This document shows, piece after piece, positions 1-14,700 of a stretch of 64,000 nt of DNA (position 1 is its first letter; every line of letters starts with the position of its first letter). Under the pieces are notes generated by a model, which was not told where the DNA came from, did no database searches, and saw only the letters and a list, made by a program, of their open reading frames with translations. This stretch comes from Chrysoperla carnea (taxonomy: Eukaryota; Arthropoda; Insecta; Neuroptera; Chrysopidae). The DNA lies in NCBI RefSeq assembly GCF_905475395.1, contig NC_058338.1, positions 869,001 to 933,000 on the forward strand. The letters run 5' to 3'. The translations under genes were made by a program, and so were the position numbers.

Positions 1-1591
1 TCTTTTGTTGAGTTAATCTGCATGATATTGTTTAAAATTATATAATTTATATATTTCTTCCAAAATTTGAAATGTAAAACCATTTTTTCACTCTTGGAAT
101 CAAAAAATTGTAAATTTTGTGCATGTCTTTTTTGTAAACTTCCAATAATTGTGGTTCTTAAAAAATATTAATGCCTAATCCCATACAAAAACTTATGTTC
201 CTCAAATTTCTAGCAAGTCTTCCAAATTTGAAGGCTCTCTCTTTTTTTAAAGTTCCTAAAAGTATTTTAGATTAGGAATTTATATAATAAAGTAATCACT
301 CACGGTAAGAATTATTTAGAAAGCTTCAAATTTCCTTCCAAAATCTTTGCTTATGTAATTTTAAAAGTTTTCACAGTCGAAGTAATTATTATGGCCTTAA
401 AGCACACACTTTTATTATTAAAAATCGTTCTATAACTTTCTACGTCTTGAAAACAAAAAAACCTTGTAGAACTCTTCTCTAAAATAGTGTAGATCAGTTG
501 ATTCCTTTTCTTTTCAAATGCCTTGCTTTATTTTTGCCTTTTTGAAACGTTTCTCGTTTGTTTTGCATGGGTTCAAAAATTTCCATGTTTGCATTTTTTT
601 ATTTTTTATTTTTTGTTCAAAAATCAATTTTATTAACATATTAAGAAAAATTTGTGTAAAAACAATCGTTGAATTTTCATTTAAAAATTATTTTGTAATT
701 TTTTGTTCTCTGCACAAATCTTACATCTTTGAGATATATTCGCAAATAAATTGACCAATGTGCAAATTCTATATGATTTGTGCAGGGACCCTTCAACTAT
801 TTTATAGTCTGTGAAAATAATATTTCCAGTTTGGGCTAATCAGACCCAAAGCAATCATAGTGAATGTTGCCAGTTCCAAAAAATGAGAGAAGGGGTTTAA
901 GTAACGCCTCTATATTTTTTGGCACTGGAAATATCGAATTTTCGTGTTTCTGAAAGGTATTTTAGCTTTTACTCGAATAAGAGAATATTTACGAGGTTTC
1001 TGCGTGGTTTATATGATATTTGGAAAGCCAAAAGCCGCTACATGTGGTAAAAGAGTTAAAATAAGATCTCATTTTTTCAGAAAACATTGCACTCTTCTAT
1101 AAGTATTTTAGAAACCATCTGCTAATCGAAAATATCAATAATCGAAGTTAGATCTGTTACAACATTTGAACGGGCAGTTTTCAAGATATCGTCAAAAATC
1201 GATTCAGAATATCCCATATCTTCTTTCCAAAAATTGACAAATATGAAGCAATCAAATCAGTGACTATCTAAGTCTATTAATACCTTTCAGAAAAATCCCA
1301 TTATTGTATCTGAGAAATCAGTTGTATCAGCAAACTTTCATCCAAATTAAGTATAGAAAATCGATAATTGCTAGGAAGACACAATTTTCAAGTTGAAACA
1401 TCAAAAATTCATTTTTCATAAAGCATTTTCATTCCATTATCAGAATTTTTTTATGTTTTATTTAAAAAAAAAAATTGATTAAAAAAATTTCAAATTGTAA
1501 ACTTTTTGTTCAAATTTTTTTTGTTTTAAAAGAAAAAAATAATAATTTTGATAGAATTGGCACAAATATTTTTTGTATTTAATTTTTACAG
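1..1591 (+). other. Upstream intron of the SRCIN1-like gene
   Basis: This AT-rich stretch precedes the first exon I can recognise, which begins in mid-codon at 1592, so it is read as intron sequence of that gene. No coding exon, RNA gene or clear repeat was recognised. The short open frame at 518-754 is low-complexity, rich in F, K and I, and is not supported as a gene. Confidence 0.5.
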
Positions 1592-4500
1592 ACAAATCCG
1601 TTTCATTTGAGAAATCAGTTTCATTCAGCGACGAACCACCAGACATGAATTCACCAAAACAACATTCGCCACAGCATACAGGTGCGATTTATTTATACAC
1701 AATTTGTGAAAATTACACGATTTAATCGCCACCATTTTTATTTTTTTATTTTTTCTAATAATAAGAGTACCAATCATTTTCTATCACCGTTAGGGCATTA
1801 TTATTATCAAGTTTTTTTTAATCCAATTTTTTTTATGCCACAGAACTTTTATGGAAAAGTAGGATGATCATATTTCGATAAAAAAGTTTTCTAAAACTTA
1901 GTTCTAATTTTTTTTTTCTAATCATGCTTTTTTAATTTTTTTTTTAGTTTTTACATGCCTTAAAAAATTAAACTTAAACGAAGGGTGGATTAAAAAGTCA
2001 ACAGGGGTCAGATTTTTATCAGTAGATAATTACCTTTGTTATCTTTTTTCCCGTTTATTTAAAAGAACAGAAACAGAAAACAAAAATAAATTAAACCTTT
2101 GGTACTCTTATCGTCCAAAATCAAAGTCAACTTTGTCCAAAAGCTAATCGTTATAGACTCTCGTTGATACCATTCAAGTCAATTTTCATAAATTTTGTTG
2201 TGCTAAAAGTATAGAAATTGGAACTTCCGAGTGTTATCAGAAAGAGCTTACCACGATCGGCTTTTCTACTATTATAGGCTTTAAGATAAAATAAAATTTC
2301 TTTTAAATTAAATCTTCTTTTAATCTCGAATTAATTAATCACAAATTTTGCATAATTTCGTAGTTAGAAATTTGTTCTTTAAAAAAATTTAATTACTTTT
2401 TTTTGGTATCTTTTATGAAAAAATGCATGCGTTGTACAAGAAAAATATTTTTCCATTTTTTAACTGGTGACATTTTCTTTTGGTGTGTGTTTTTTTTTTG
2501 CTTGCGTAGCGGATACTAAACCCCCAAAGCCGGCCATAAAATCCTCTACATTGCCTCGAACATCTTCGCAAGGTGAGAATTTTAATTATTAATCATTTAT
2601 TATTCTTCAAATATTTTTAATTATTTATTAATAAATAATGTTTAGTTTAAATATTGTCAAAATTATTGATCTTATTTTTTATGAAAATCCCCAAAATACT
2701 GGAAAATTTCTTTCATATTGATAAGTGAAAAAGCGTCCAAGAGGCGAGGTGTATACTGCCCGCCTTGAGGAAAAGGTACCTCGTGCGCCATTTTCGTAGT
2801 GATATTCATGTTCAGCGGTCCTGAAAACCCCCTCAAAAACAATTTTCGGCGAAATATGTTACATATTCTGAGTAAATTTTCATCTCAATAATTTTGACAA
2901 ACATCCAAAAAGTTCAAACTAGCGTAACAATTAACATATTAATATTATTTTTATACAGAACGGGATCGCTTAAAACCAGCACCACCTCCAAAACCGGCTG
3001 CATTAGCTGTCCAGTACGATAGCAGTCGACATTTATATCGTGACCTACAATTAACACCAGAAATGTACAATCAGCTACGTGGATTACAGAAGAAAGCAAA
3101 AGATTTACGTGCAGAAGTGCGTAACTTACGGCGTATGTCTCAAGCACAAGCGCATTCTGTGCGTGAAACTATACGGGATACATTTATAAAGATACGCACC
3201 ATGTTACTGGTTGGCGGAGAACAAGCCTGGCAAGCAGGTAAGGCTTTTAATCGGATTAGAACTCAGACGTGCTTAGAGAGGGTGGCCAAAGAAATATTGC
3301 TTCATAGACTCGCCAAGCACCTTTTATGTCCCCGTTCCTTTCTAAATTCGCCAGTTGTAGTCGGTGTATAAGGGCATGTAAAACTTCTTTTTTTTATGTA
3401 ATACAGGAATGGATCAAGAACGAGTTCGTTTAAGCAGAGAAGAGGATCTTTATAAACAAGAAATGATTCGTTTGGAAAAAGATTTATCAGATTTGGAATC
3501 TACTGTGGAAGAATTACGTGGCAATGTTATTAATCGAAAAACACGAGTTAATATGTCCGATGTTGAGAATATGGCATTAATTTTAAGTAAAAGCTCTAAA
3601 ACTGTTGCGGATCTTAAAGTACGGTAAGTAAACATTCAGGAAATTGTCTCAAAAGAAATAATTTTTTTTTAAGGTGCGTTCGATGGACCTTAGCCAGGAA
3701 TACGATTCCTTACACTTCTTTTTCATGTTGTCTACGAAAGTAAATTAGAAGTTCTATTTAATTTATAGGTGTTTTCTACATGCTACTTTGATTTATAAAA
3801 TATGAGTCCTCAATTCAATTGGTCTATAATTTTATAGCTATCCAAAATTAATAACGTGTCATTTAACTAAGAAATGCTTTAAATGACTTTTGCCACTTTC
3901 TGGTTCTAAGAATAAGGTATAAGATTATAAAACGCCATTGGCACAACAGGAAGGGATAGTCCATTTCCCTTGTTTTCAATAAAATCTGCAAATATTTGGA
4001 AATGTTATTTATATTAGTTACATAAATGTTTTTGCAGTTTCATTTACTAATACATTAATTCCAAAATAGGTTTCCAAGTTTACAAGAAGGGCTTAAAGGA
4101 ATGTTAACATCTGAAATGGAAAAAGTTGTACGAGAGGAAAAATTTTTAAAAGAAGAGCCTGAACGCTTAGAGAGTGCATTGCGTCGATGTAAGAAATTAA
4201 CTGGAACTTTAGTCACATTAAAACGGTGAGTAATTTTATAAGTTGGTATTATCAGAATTAAGGGCTTTGTTATTCGGCGTCACTCTTGATATATAGAAAA
4301 TCTTAAGTTTCAAGTTCTAAACATGTACCGCTTAGGAAAAAACAAGCTATAGAAGTAACATTAATATATAATTTTGTCATTATGTAATTTGTATATCATA
4401 TCTGTAATGAAATTGCCTATAATTTTTAGGTGATAAATTTTTCGCCTATTTAATTTTACTCATTATAACCTTCAATATATTTGTATCAACAAAAAATAAT

Positions 4501-7500
4501 TAAAGTTTTCGCCCTAATTTTATAGCCTAGCCAGTGTACAAGAACAACGACTTCCGTGTCCGGGTAATCCAACAGGTGATGGTCGTCTATCACCATCGAC
4601 AGACGAAACACCACCTGTCACACCCACATCAGCTCAACATGGAAAAGTAAGTGGTTGAATACTTCCAAATAAATAGTGCAAGTTTTTTTCGCTATTATAA
4701 TCGTATGGCCTTGAATTCATTTTTATTTTGACCCTTGCACGCAAAACTAGACATTTTGTTTGTGTTTTTAATTATTTTTGTTTGTTTCTTTTGTTTTCCA
4801 AAAATTTTCTTTTTTGTTTGATGCCGTATTAATTATTTTTGTATTTAATATAATTATGTAGGAGACATGTCACAGGCGTCAACTTAAATTATTTTTATAG
4901 GAGGTACTGTTTGTGTAATTACATTCTTTCGATAAACCAAGGAGCAAGAATCTTCAGCAAAATAAAGACTAGCCATATTTTTGTCTAGAGAGGAAATGTC
5001 GCAATGGCGACAGTTTCCTTTTTCAGACTGTGACTTCCCGAACTGTGAATCATCTAATTTGTCCATTTCTGGTTGTCTGTCCGTCTATCTGTGGACACGA
5101 AAACTAAAAAATGAAAAGATATATCATGCTGAAATTGTTCAGGACGTAAAAAGTGAGGTTAAGTTCGTAGATGAGCAAGATGGGTCATTTTGGGACCCAT
5201 CCTGTAAACTTGTTAGAGATGGAACAAAATTTTAAGTGCAAAAAATGTCCCTTATAAATTATGCGAGTGTGACTCCTCAGTCGTGTTATATATACACGAC
5301 TGTGGATACCTAAGAGTGACTATTTTAAAAAAGTATCGTTTGCGTAATCAAAATAAAATAAGCCAGAATTTTTTGAAGTAAGGCGAGAAGAAGTCACTCG
5401 TACCTTTACAATCTCTTTGGTTGCGTTTGTTTCAATTTCAAAATAGTTGAAAAAATCTGTTTTAGAATGTATCCTCAGTAAAACGATACCATAAAACCGC
5501 CATTTGGACTACGTCTTATTTTTTTTTTTTTTAGAATGCACTTAGATTTTCACAAACCGTGCCTTTCTAAATTTTCATTTCTAAAACATAAATTATTTAC
5601 ACTTTAATTTGACGCCTATGACATGCAAATTTGATAATTGGTGGGGAAGTTGTGGCAGAAAAAAAAAGTTGTAAATAATAGAAATATATATAATTTTGAC
5701 AAATAAAATTTACAAATTTTATTTTTGATATAATTTTTGTCCAATTTTTCCTATTTTTCTAAACCTTAAAAATTCTTTTTTCAAACTCTTGGATTTGTGA
5801 GGTATTTGAATATTTTTAAAATTCTTTAAAAAAAAAAGGTGCCTACAAAAATACCCAAAACTACTTTCATATTTGGAATCAAAATCAAATCCGCTCGAGA
5901 CAGTACTATAACTTTAATAAATAAAAATTCTGGTTCAACCCTGACAGGATTTTAGTGGGACCCCAGGTTTGGAAAAAGTTTGCTTTGATCAGAAACAAAA
6001 TGCGACTTTTGTAATATTTTCGTAAACCTTTGTGTGAGAGGATAAGTTTAAGGCGTTAATTTTAAGGCCTAAAAATTTATTTATTCAAATTATTCAAAGC
6101 TAACATAATATTTCTCGTTGAAATTGTAATTTCTCATCTTATTAAAAACCGTGATAGCTTCTTGAGAACGCTTCAATTTCTGTTCTCCGATATTGAGGCA
6201 AAAAATAAAATCAATTAGTAAAGGAAAGAATCGTTGTATTTTTGTTTTTTTTCGGGGATCATCTAACTTGAGATTAAATACCCATCAACGTAGAAACCTC
6301 ATTTTTCTTGAAGATATGGGCATAAGCAATTTTTTTCGTGAATGGGTAATTATAGAATTGATAGTATCTCCAAAACAAAAATCTGGTTCAAAATCCCAAT
6401 TACAGTTAGATACAGGTTTGCCCAATAATCACGGAGTCAAAATTATTTAACGGTACCGTCTATGGCCTTGTAATAAAATGGCACAGTAATAATACATAAA
6501 AGATCACCATCCCTGTTTAAGAATAACCAAAAAGAACGAATATCCATCGATAATTCAACTTGGTCTTACATATCATGCCGAAGAAAAACCACGAATCGTA
6601 GAAATTTTCTCGATTTTTTTTATTACATGAATAGGAGTTTTTAAAAACTTTTCTTTAATTGTTTTTATTTTTTTAAACTTAAATTAAAATGGCTTTAAGC
6701 ATGATTATAATTTTATTTTGTTTTGTTTATAATAATAATTGTAATTTAATTAGATTCAATTAATTATTTATAATACTTTAATAAGAAAAAGTTTTATTAA
6801 AAAGTTCTGAGGGCAATTAAAAAGTAGCTTTATTATTTATTGTGTTTTTTGAGTGCAAAGTTTTTCATTTTGAAAATAAATTTTTTAAACTCACTTAAAA
6901 AATAAAATAAATTATTTGTTTTGTTTCAATTTTTTGACACAGTGTCTATTTTCACGCTAACATATGTATAAAATTATTTACACGTACAAACCTGTTGAAG
7001 TATTCTGATTATGGAAAAGGCCTTCAGTCAAATTTTCTGAAACTTTTGGGAAGTTTTTAAGTGGGGAGTACAATATGGCATAAATGTGTCCAGTTTTCGG
7101 TCCAAGAGGAAAGGGCGTAAGCATAAATACTTAGCCATGCTTAGGACAGCTAACCTCTCTTCGGAAAGCCCGTGAAATTAAAAATTTCCTGGTTAGAAAG
7201 CTCAATTGTCCTTATTTTCCAAGATGTTTCTCTTATAGATAACTGAGAATTTCAACTCGTCAACTGGTGGTAACAATTCGTACTAATTAAAACAAGAAGT
7301 GGACCCGTTTTCAGAAATTTCGATTTAAACTATTAGGTTGCGTACCATTTATCAATAAATTGAAGTTTTAGATGTCCTGATTTAATACTTCCACGCAAAT
7401 ATCTCTTAAAGACTGTAAGTATTACTTTTCTCGAAATTGTTTTCATTGCGAGGGCTTTCTTTCATTCTCAGAAGTTATCTTTTTTGATCTCAGGTTACAA

Positions 7501-10500
7501 GTACGAAAGTCGTTTGCAATAGTCGCACGGATAAAATAGCAATCGATCCAATATTGAAAAACCAAAACTCGATCAGTCTTGAATTAACCACTGGATGATA
7601 GCCATGATTCAATCGGGTCCACAAATTAATTTTAACGTGTAAACAATTTTTTTAAGCGTTACCTCGTAAATAGACATAATAAAGCTCTTAAATCGAATAA
7701 TTTTATATTTTCTATTTGAATAAACGGATGGGATTTTATATAATTTTTATTTTCATGAAATCGATTGGGTACCATTTTTGTGTGGGTATTTCTAGAAAAT
7801 TTCCAACTCATACAATATATGATATTTTCCGTGTGAATGGATGATATAGTCTGTCTCACTCTGATTGCCCTACTAAATTACAATTTTGTTTTTCTTAGGA
7901 GTTGAACGCATTTCCAATGTTAACCTTAGCTATAAGTTTTAATTTTCATTTAAAAAAAAATATGAAAAAATAATTTATTTTTCTGTGTTAGTCTGCCATA
8001 TAGTCCCTAAATTATAGCAATCGCATCTTGTAAAACAAAAGTTTTTTTTCAGTTTTCAACAATTTAGGCACTGTTTAAAATTCGCACTCTTTATTTTGGT
8101 TTTTACAAAGCTACAAAAATACTTCAAAGTTCATGTACCCCCTTGTTTTTGATTTCCTCAAATTTATACTTTTTTTTTTGGTTTCTAATTGCTTAAATTT
8201 TTTTCTATTAATGTTAGAAAGCTAATTAATTTTCTATCCGAACATTAATAGAAAAATAAAAAGAAGTAAGCCCTTTTTATTGTTTTGTTCTGTTTTTTTA
8301 AAATTATAACCTAAATGTTAGATGTTACGTAAAAACAAAAAAAAAATCCCTTACACCTAATTTCAGTTATTTGTCCTCTGCTAGAGTGTTTCAGTGGTGG
8401 ACTGTCTCGTTTTGTGTACCGTCTATTTTTTTTTAAATGTCTTTTTTAAATTTTTTAAACAAATTTTAATGATAACGAAATTCATAAATCAATTTAAATG
8501 TTTCTCAAATATGAGGTTAAGATAATATTTTGACATACGATATAATGACGTCATAGTTGTATAAATAACTGTCATTCACTAACTGTCAAATTTGAGAAAT
8601 ATTTAAAGGTTATAAAATCTTTGTAGAAAAAAGTAGTTTTTATAATGAAAATAAAAAATTAAATAAAAACAGGTCCTTTTTTTATCAAAATTAGATAATT
8701 TCTGATTGACTTTGATAAATAAATGAAACAGTCTCTGTTAAAACGTTTTTTTTAATTTATTCCCAATTTAGTACGGCTGGAAATGGAGTTCTAACTTCAA
8801 GGACGCAATTACCACTAATGAGTAAACACAAACCTTACAGTTTTATCAAATAATTATGCTTGCATTATTATTAATATAAATATAAAATTCTCAATATTTA
8901 TTATATTGATTGATTTTTATTGATTCGTACGTGACATGTTTGAGATCATGAGCTGTTTCATTCAAAGTTTGGCTTGCGAAAACATCTTTTTTTTTTGTTT
9001 TATTATTATTCGATACAAACTTTCAACAAAACATCCAACAGAAAAAAAAATCAGTTTTAGTAACTAGCGTGGTTTATTTGTGCTGCCAAGTTTTATATGA
9101 CATAGATTTGGAGATAATGGCTGCTTTCCTAGAGCCATGAAGAGAGGAAGGAAAAAAGAAGCACTTTTTATGTCTTGCTAAATCACCAGCAATGATAAAT
9201 TACTTCGGGAACGACATTTAATTTTAAAGAAATTCTAATTCTGGGGATAAAAGATCCACGCAGACTCTTTACTTTCTTTAAAATATCCTCTTTTAGGAGC
9301 AACTTTCAGTTCGGAACTGCATGGAACTCCCAGATGTGAATTGATGCTTGTGCAAGGCAGCATTGTGCCATTTCTAGCAAACTCGTAGGATTCACAATTT
9401 TTCGAAATGTGCCTGTGTCCAGGTATCCATACTAGGTCTACATTCATTTGTTTCGCCAGCTCGTTTAACAACATTCGGCAGCCCTGTACTACCTTGTCAT
9501 GCTAGTAAAGTGGTTTGAAATTTCGTGTCAATGTCTCCAAGTCTATTATCTGAAGTAAAATAAATTAATACCAGGCGATCGTAGTAAATCAGGGTGCTCA
9601 GATTTTAATAAAAAATTCTAACATTCGCCATAATTTATAACCAATCAAGATGCGTGGCTCTTGATTATACCCTGCTGTATGAAATTGATGTCAAGTCTGT
9701 TCAGATTTGATTTACATCCAGAAAGTGTGTCTAAAGAAATTTCAATACTTTTCAAGTATTTTTACGAATAAACAAAACTGATTTTTTTACAAATTTTTCC
9801 AAAAAAGAAAAACAACAAGTTTTATGATTTATTTTTTTGAATGACCGGCTTTGTGAATACTTTTTTCCTTATAGTAAGGTGTCATTGGAAATGTTATAAC
9901 ACACGAATTGGCATTCTTTTTAATATTCAAAATCAAACAAGATTTTTATTATTCCAAGTTTTTCCTTCTTTTTTCAAATTCACAAACACTTGAGCACTTT
10001 TTAAAAAATATTTTTATTTCAAATCCTACCAATTATTTTTTTTTTTTTTTAAAAAGAAAATTGTATAACAGTTTTTTAAAAGACAAATCGATTGCAAAAT
10101 CTTAAAATTGGTAAAAAGTTTTTTTGTCTCGTTTCTATGAAAACTAGATCGTATTAAAATATAAAGATTTTGCATCGATTTACAAAAAATTATAAAAATT
10201 AATTTTTAATATTATTAAATTATTAAATTAGAGAGTATTTTTTTGTTATTATTTTTTTTATTAATTGTAGAAAAGCTTCTTTTTTTATTAAAGAAAAATT
10301 CTTAATTAGAAAGTATTGTAGTCTTATTTTTTTTATTTTTTATTTTCTTTTTAATCACTGCAAGTACACTGTTAAAAATGAGTTTTACATTTAACCAAAA
10401 CAAAATTTTCTTCTTCTCTTAAAATTGTGCTTATTAATCTGACTAAATTATATAAAAATTGCGCATGTAATTTTCACAATATAATTATTTTCGCATTTTC

Positions 10501-11744
10501 TTAGATAATTGAAATTTTCATATAAATTTTTTACACAAAATTTAGCATGTAAAGAGTTTACAGCTTCTCGTTCATTTTGATAAGATTTAATTTTTTCAGA
10601 AATTTTACAAGTATAGCTCGTTGAAAATAGAAAAGAAATTTGATCAAACAATTTTATTTACAACTTAAAAAATAATAAAAAACTATGAAGTTGCTTTACT
10701 CTTAAATCTACTGTGGTCTTTTTTTCGAAAAATTATTTGACCTTATGTCTTTCGTATTTTTAAACGAACTATAAGACTATGATATACGAACGTTTGACAT
10801 TGGTGGGAGCTAATGCTTAAAAAGGCAGTTAAATGGAATGTAGCAGCGAACTCCTTGGGATGAGACAGGTCGTCTCTATCATTCTTTATACCTGAGCCTG
10901 AGGCTGCGAAGAGTCAATTAATGGGGAGATAGGTCAAACTGTGTATAACCACAGCTAAATCATTCGACTGTTTTGGGCTAAAACACACTGTGGAAAAGGG
11001 TGGTTCTAGGCTGAAACACATCATCTTCATAACTTGGGAATCTCTGATGATCCCCAATCGTATGGAGGACGATGAAAGAAAAGATATAGAATTTTTCGGT
11101 TCGTAACCTTGGACTCATAACGCCAGAGAGAAATCCCAATAGAAAAGCTCTGAGCTTTCTGTTTGGTGTCTGATTAAAATAGCACTTGCTACATGGAAAT
11201 GTCTCGTCTTCGGGCGACCGATTATTTTCAAGGAGCGCACAGTGGATCCCTTGGTCTAGGTGCTAGAAACCAACTTGCGGTATTCCCATTTTATAGATTA
11301 TTTTTATTATTAATTGTCAGATACAAGAATACTCGAGAAGAGCTTTTTAATCCTGGTTGGAATCGCTAATTGAATGATCTGCGCCCCCTTACCATTTTGC
11401 ACCTTTCGAAAATATACGGAGTGTGACATTTTACAGTGTTCTTAAAATTGAAAGTGTTCTTGAATTTGATCTTAACCCTTCAGGTCCGAAGAATTCAGAT
11501 GAAAACTTAGAAATATGTTTCGAATTTATTAAGTTAACAAACAAAATATCTCCATTTTCCTTTAGACTTCTACCTTTTTCGGCGTTTGCCCTCCAGCCAA
11601 TGCCAAATCTATATAACCGTATAATAAGGGCTCTCACGAAATTTATCCTAAAATATTTTCTTATCAAAATGTACGATTCGCATTAAATTTTCTTACCAAC
11701 AATCTCAACATCAAATTGAATCATATTATTCAAAGGTAATGTAT

Positions 11745-11780
<36 letters not shown>

Positions 11781-14700
11781 ATTCCCCCCTTCTTCGTCTA
11801 AAATTTCGTTTACAATGATAACTTTTATGTAAGGAGTGATAATTCCGTATGATCTCTAACTGTGGCGTTATTTACAATACTGTATGGTATCAAAACTTTG
11901 GCGCCGCTTACATTAGTAAAACATAAGCCCAACTCGACAGTAGGGCTCGAATCCCATACTACATTGTAGATGTCGCAATACTACTTGTTTTTCTCGCTAT
12001 GCTTTTTGGCGCATTTATCCATACGCATGATTGAACTACGATCCTATTCAGTATAGATGTAAACGCTGTCACACTGCTCGTCACTCTATTATTTTTAACC
12101 TATTTTGTCATTTTAATAAATATTCATCATCAGAGACATTACAGTGTCCAATAGTACTATTCGTCAGAAGTATTGTGGATTTCATAAGTCAGTATGGGTC
12201 TGTCACCCATATTGAAACTCGTGTTTTTGAGATATTTCGGATCAAAATTTAAACATCTTTACAGGAGCGTGTATATCTTGAGTAATATTATCTTGGGGAG
12301 AAAAGGCACTAAAAATCTCATTCTTTTTTCAATCCGCTTGTGAATAAAACTTTAAAAGAAGTTTTTGATTACGGGAAATTTGTTAACCACACTTTAAACA
12401 TCTCCTGAGAAAAGGTTTTAAGACGTTTTTGATTAAAGACTGCTTAACTGACTAACTCTCAGTGCAGCCTGTGAATATTTTGTCATTGTAAACGAGATTT
12501 TCCATTTTCTTAAAATCATGAAAACTTTCCAAAGAGTCGTCAGTCAGCACTCATGTTGTGTACTTGCATCAATATCATTTATTTAAATCTCAAAAACAAA
12601 ATTTTCATATCCAAAATTTTTGGCTAGCCAAATTTTTTTTTTTAAATTACCTTACTATGAGGGAAAATTTTTGCATGTGGTGTCATTATTTTCTAATCGT
12701 TTTTTCATTGTCATACATTTTAAATAAGTCTTTTCATTTAAGTGCGTTTGTATTTTTTGCGCAATTTTCGAGTTGCCAAAGGATAGTATTTGAAAAATGT
12801 CAAAGGATAAGTTTTGACCACAAAAGACCCAAATTATCAAATGGTCTGAGTTTTGGTGATTCAAATTATCGTCGGCATAAGTCGAAATAATAATAGGATT
12901 TTGGGTTCTTCGACCATAAACCTCCTTGCCTTTGGGGTGATACGCAAAACAATATTACAACAACCCATAATCCCAAATTACCTGTAGATGTTAAGCCAAA
13001 ATTATTCAAAATCGTTTTATAGTACAGTCAAAGTTGTAATAGATTACGAAAAATGAAATAAACCGCTCAGTTTTTGCGTAAACCTGGTGAAAGTTCATGA
13101 ATGCAGATGAAAAATAAGAATACAACTTTTTGATATCTGCCTTAGCTTTCGAAATATCGAAATCCAAATAATTAAACAAAATTTGCAATTTTGGATATTT
13201 TGAAAATTACTCCAGATATGGAAAAATTGTATTCTTACTTTCCTTTTTATATTGTCAAGTAATTCCCACTAAAAATAAAATAAAAATCGTTCAAAATTTG
13301 TGTTTAAAGTATAAACGCACTCATGATTCCCATCCGATATCATCGTGAATACTTGCGAGACTCAAAAAGTCTCAGAATGAAGATTGCATACTGTCTTTCA
13401 TTTTCATCGAAAAAAGCTCATCATTTCATTTTCCATTTCGAGATAGCATAAATAGTCGGGGAAATGGATGCAGAAGAAAAGCCATAATTTCTAAAATTTT
13501 TCTAGTTTAATAAAATTAAGTGAAATCAAGTTATTGAAATAAATACCACGATACTCGAAATATAATTGTCTCAACTCTTATAAATGGAGCCTTTTCAATT
13601 TCGTTCAACTTTTAAGTCACCAATGCGTTCCTTTCCTCGATTAAAATCCTTTTCAGAATTCATTTAAATTCATAATTTGACAGGTTTCATCCACAAGTTG
13701 GTTCAATAGCAGTTTTTTTGGTGTTTTTTTTGATAGATTTAACTTTTTCGCTATAGGAATTTTGCTGCTTAAAAACGCAGGCCAGAAATAAATATTCTGG
13801 AATTTCAAATTTTTTAATATTTTTTTGTTTAGTTTCGAATAGACTTTATGAAATTAATTTTAGCTGTTTTAGAAAATACGCAGAGCTTTTAAAAATATAC
13901 ACGGAGAAAAATACCTCGTATGAGAAGATTGGTCCGCGTGTGCCTTAGAATAGTTAGAATATTATTTTTCTCCCTGTTATTTTGAAAAGAAAATTCAAAC
14001 AAAAATATTTGTGATTTCCAAATATTTCGAGACGAATTTCATTAGAGACGTCTCACTATCGGACTGACATTCTTGGACAAATCCACGATATCCAATGTCC
14101 TAATAACTGATTCCAAATTCTCAAAGGAACTCGACTACGATTTCTAAAGAATCGTCAAATGATTTTTTTTTGTTTCGAAGGATCAAATTGTAAAAATAAA
14201 AATTAAGGATTAAATCTAGAACTAATCAAATTCTATAAAAATCATTTGGCAGTTTTTCAGAAATCGTGAAATCATCTCACTTATCGGAACGACTAACATA
14301 AATTCTCCCAAAATATGTATCATGGCACTGAACTCGAAACTATGAACAAATTTTAGGTTTTCACTGTCAAAATTCATTTATTTTGAAACGTTTAGCACGA
14401 TTGTTGAAGGTAAATGTTTTACAAGTACGATAATGTTAAGCTCAATAATCGTTTGCAACGCAGCGCATTACGTGATCATGCACATTCCCATAATATTTGG
14501 ATAAACGATTATTGAACCGAACATTTTAAATTCGAATTTGATGTAAGATTTTTGGTTCTCTTTTTTGGTTACTTGCAAGTTTTTTTTTTGACCATAAAAT
14601 TAATGTTAATTGCAATTTTGAGTAATATCATTTCTAATAAAAATTATGTATCTATATCTAGCCCAATTCCAACATACCCACATCGCGTCCTAACGTGGGC

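Larger units (their letters stand above)
4647..14661 (+). other. 10-kb intron of the SRCIN1-like gene
   Basis: This is the long intron between the donor after GGAAAA at 4646 and the acceptor TATATCTAG ending at 14661. It holds no exon I could recognise. It contains a dispersed repeat near 4985-5240, a perfect 15-bp stem (8201-8215 with 8241-8255), a LINE RNase H relic (9235-9545, minus), a GC-richer relic (10800-11290), a (CT)n tract, and a degenerate foldback element (about 13085-13262). The rest is AT-rich sequence without visible structure. Confidence 0.65.

Noticed and set aside
11940-11960. GGGCTCGAATCCC, similar to a tRNA T-loop
   Set aside because: No matching acceptor stem, D arm or anticodon arm could be built upstream.
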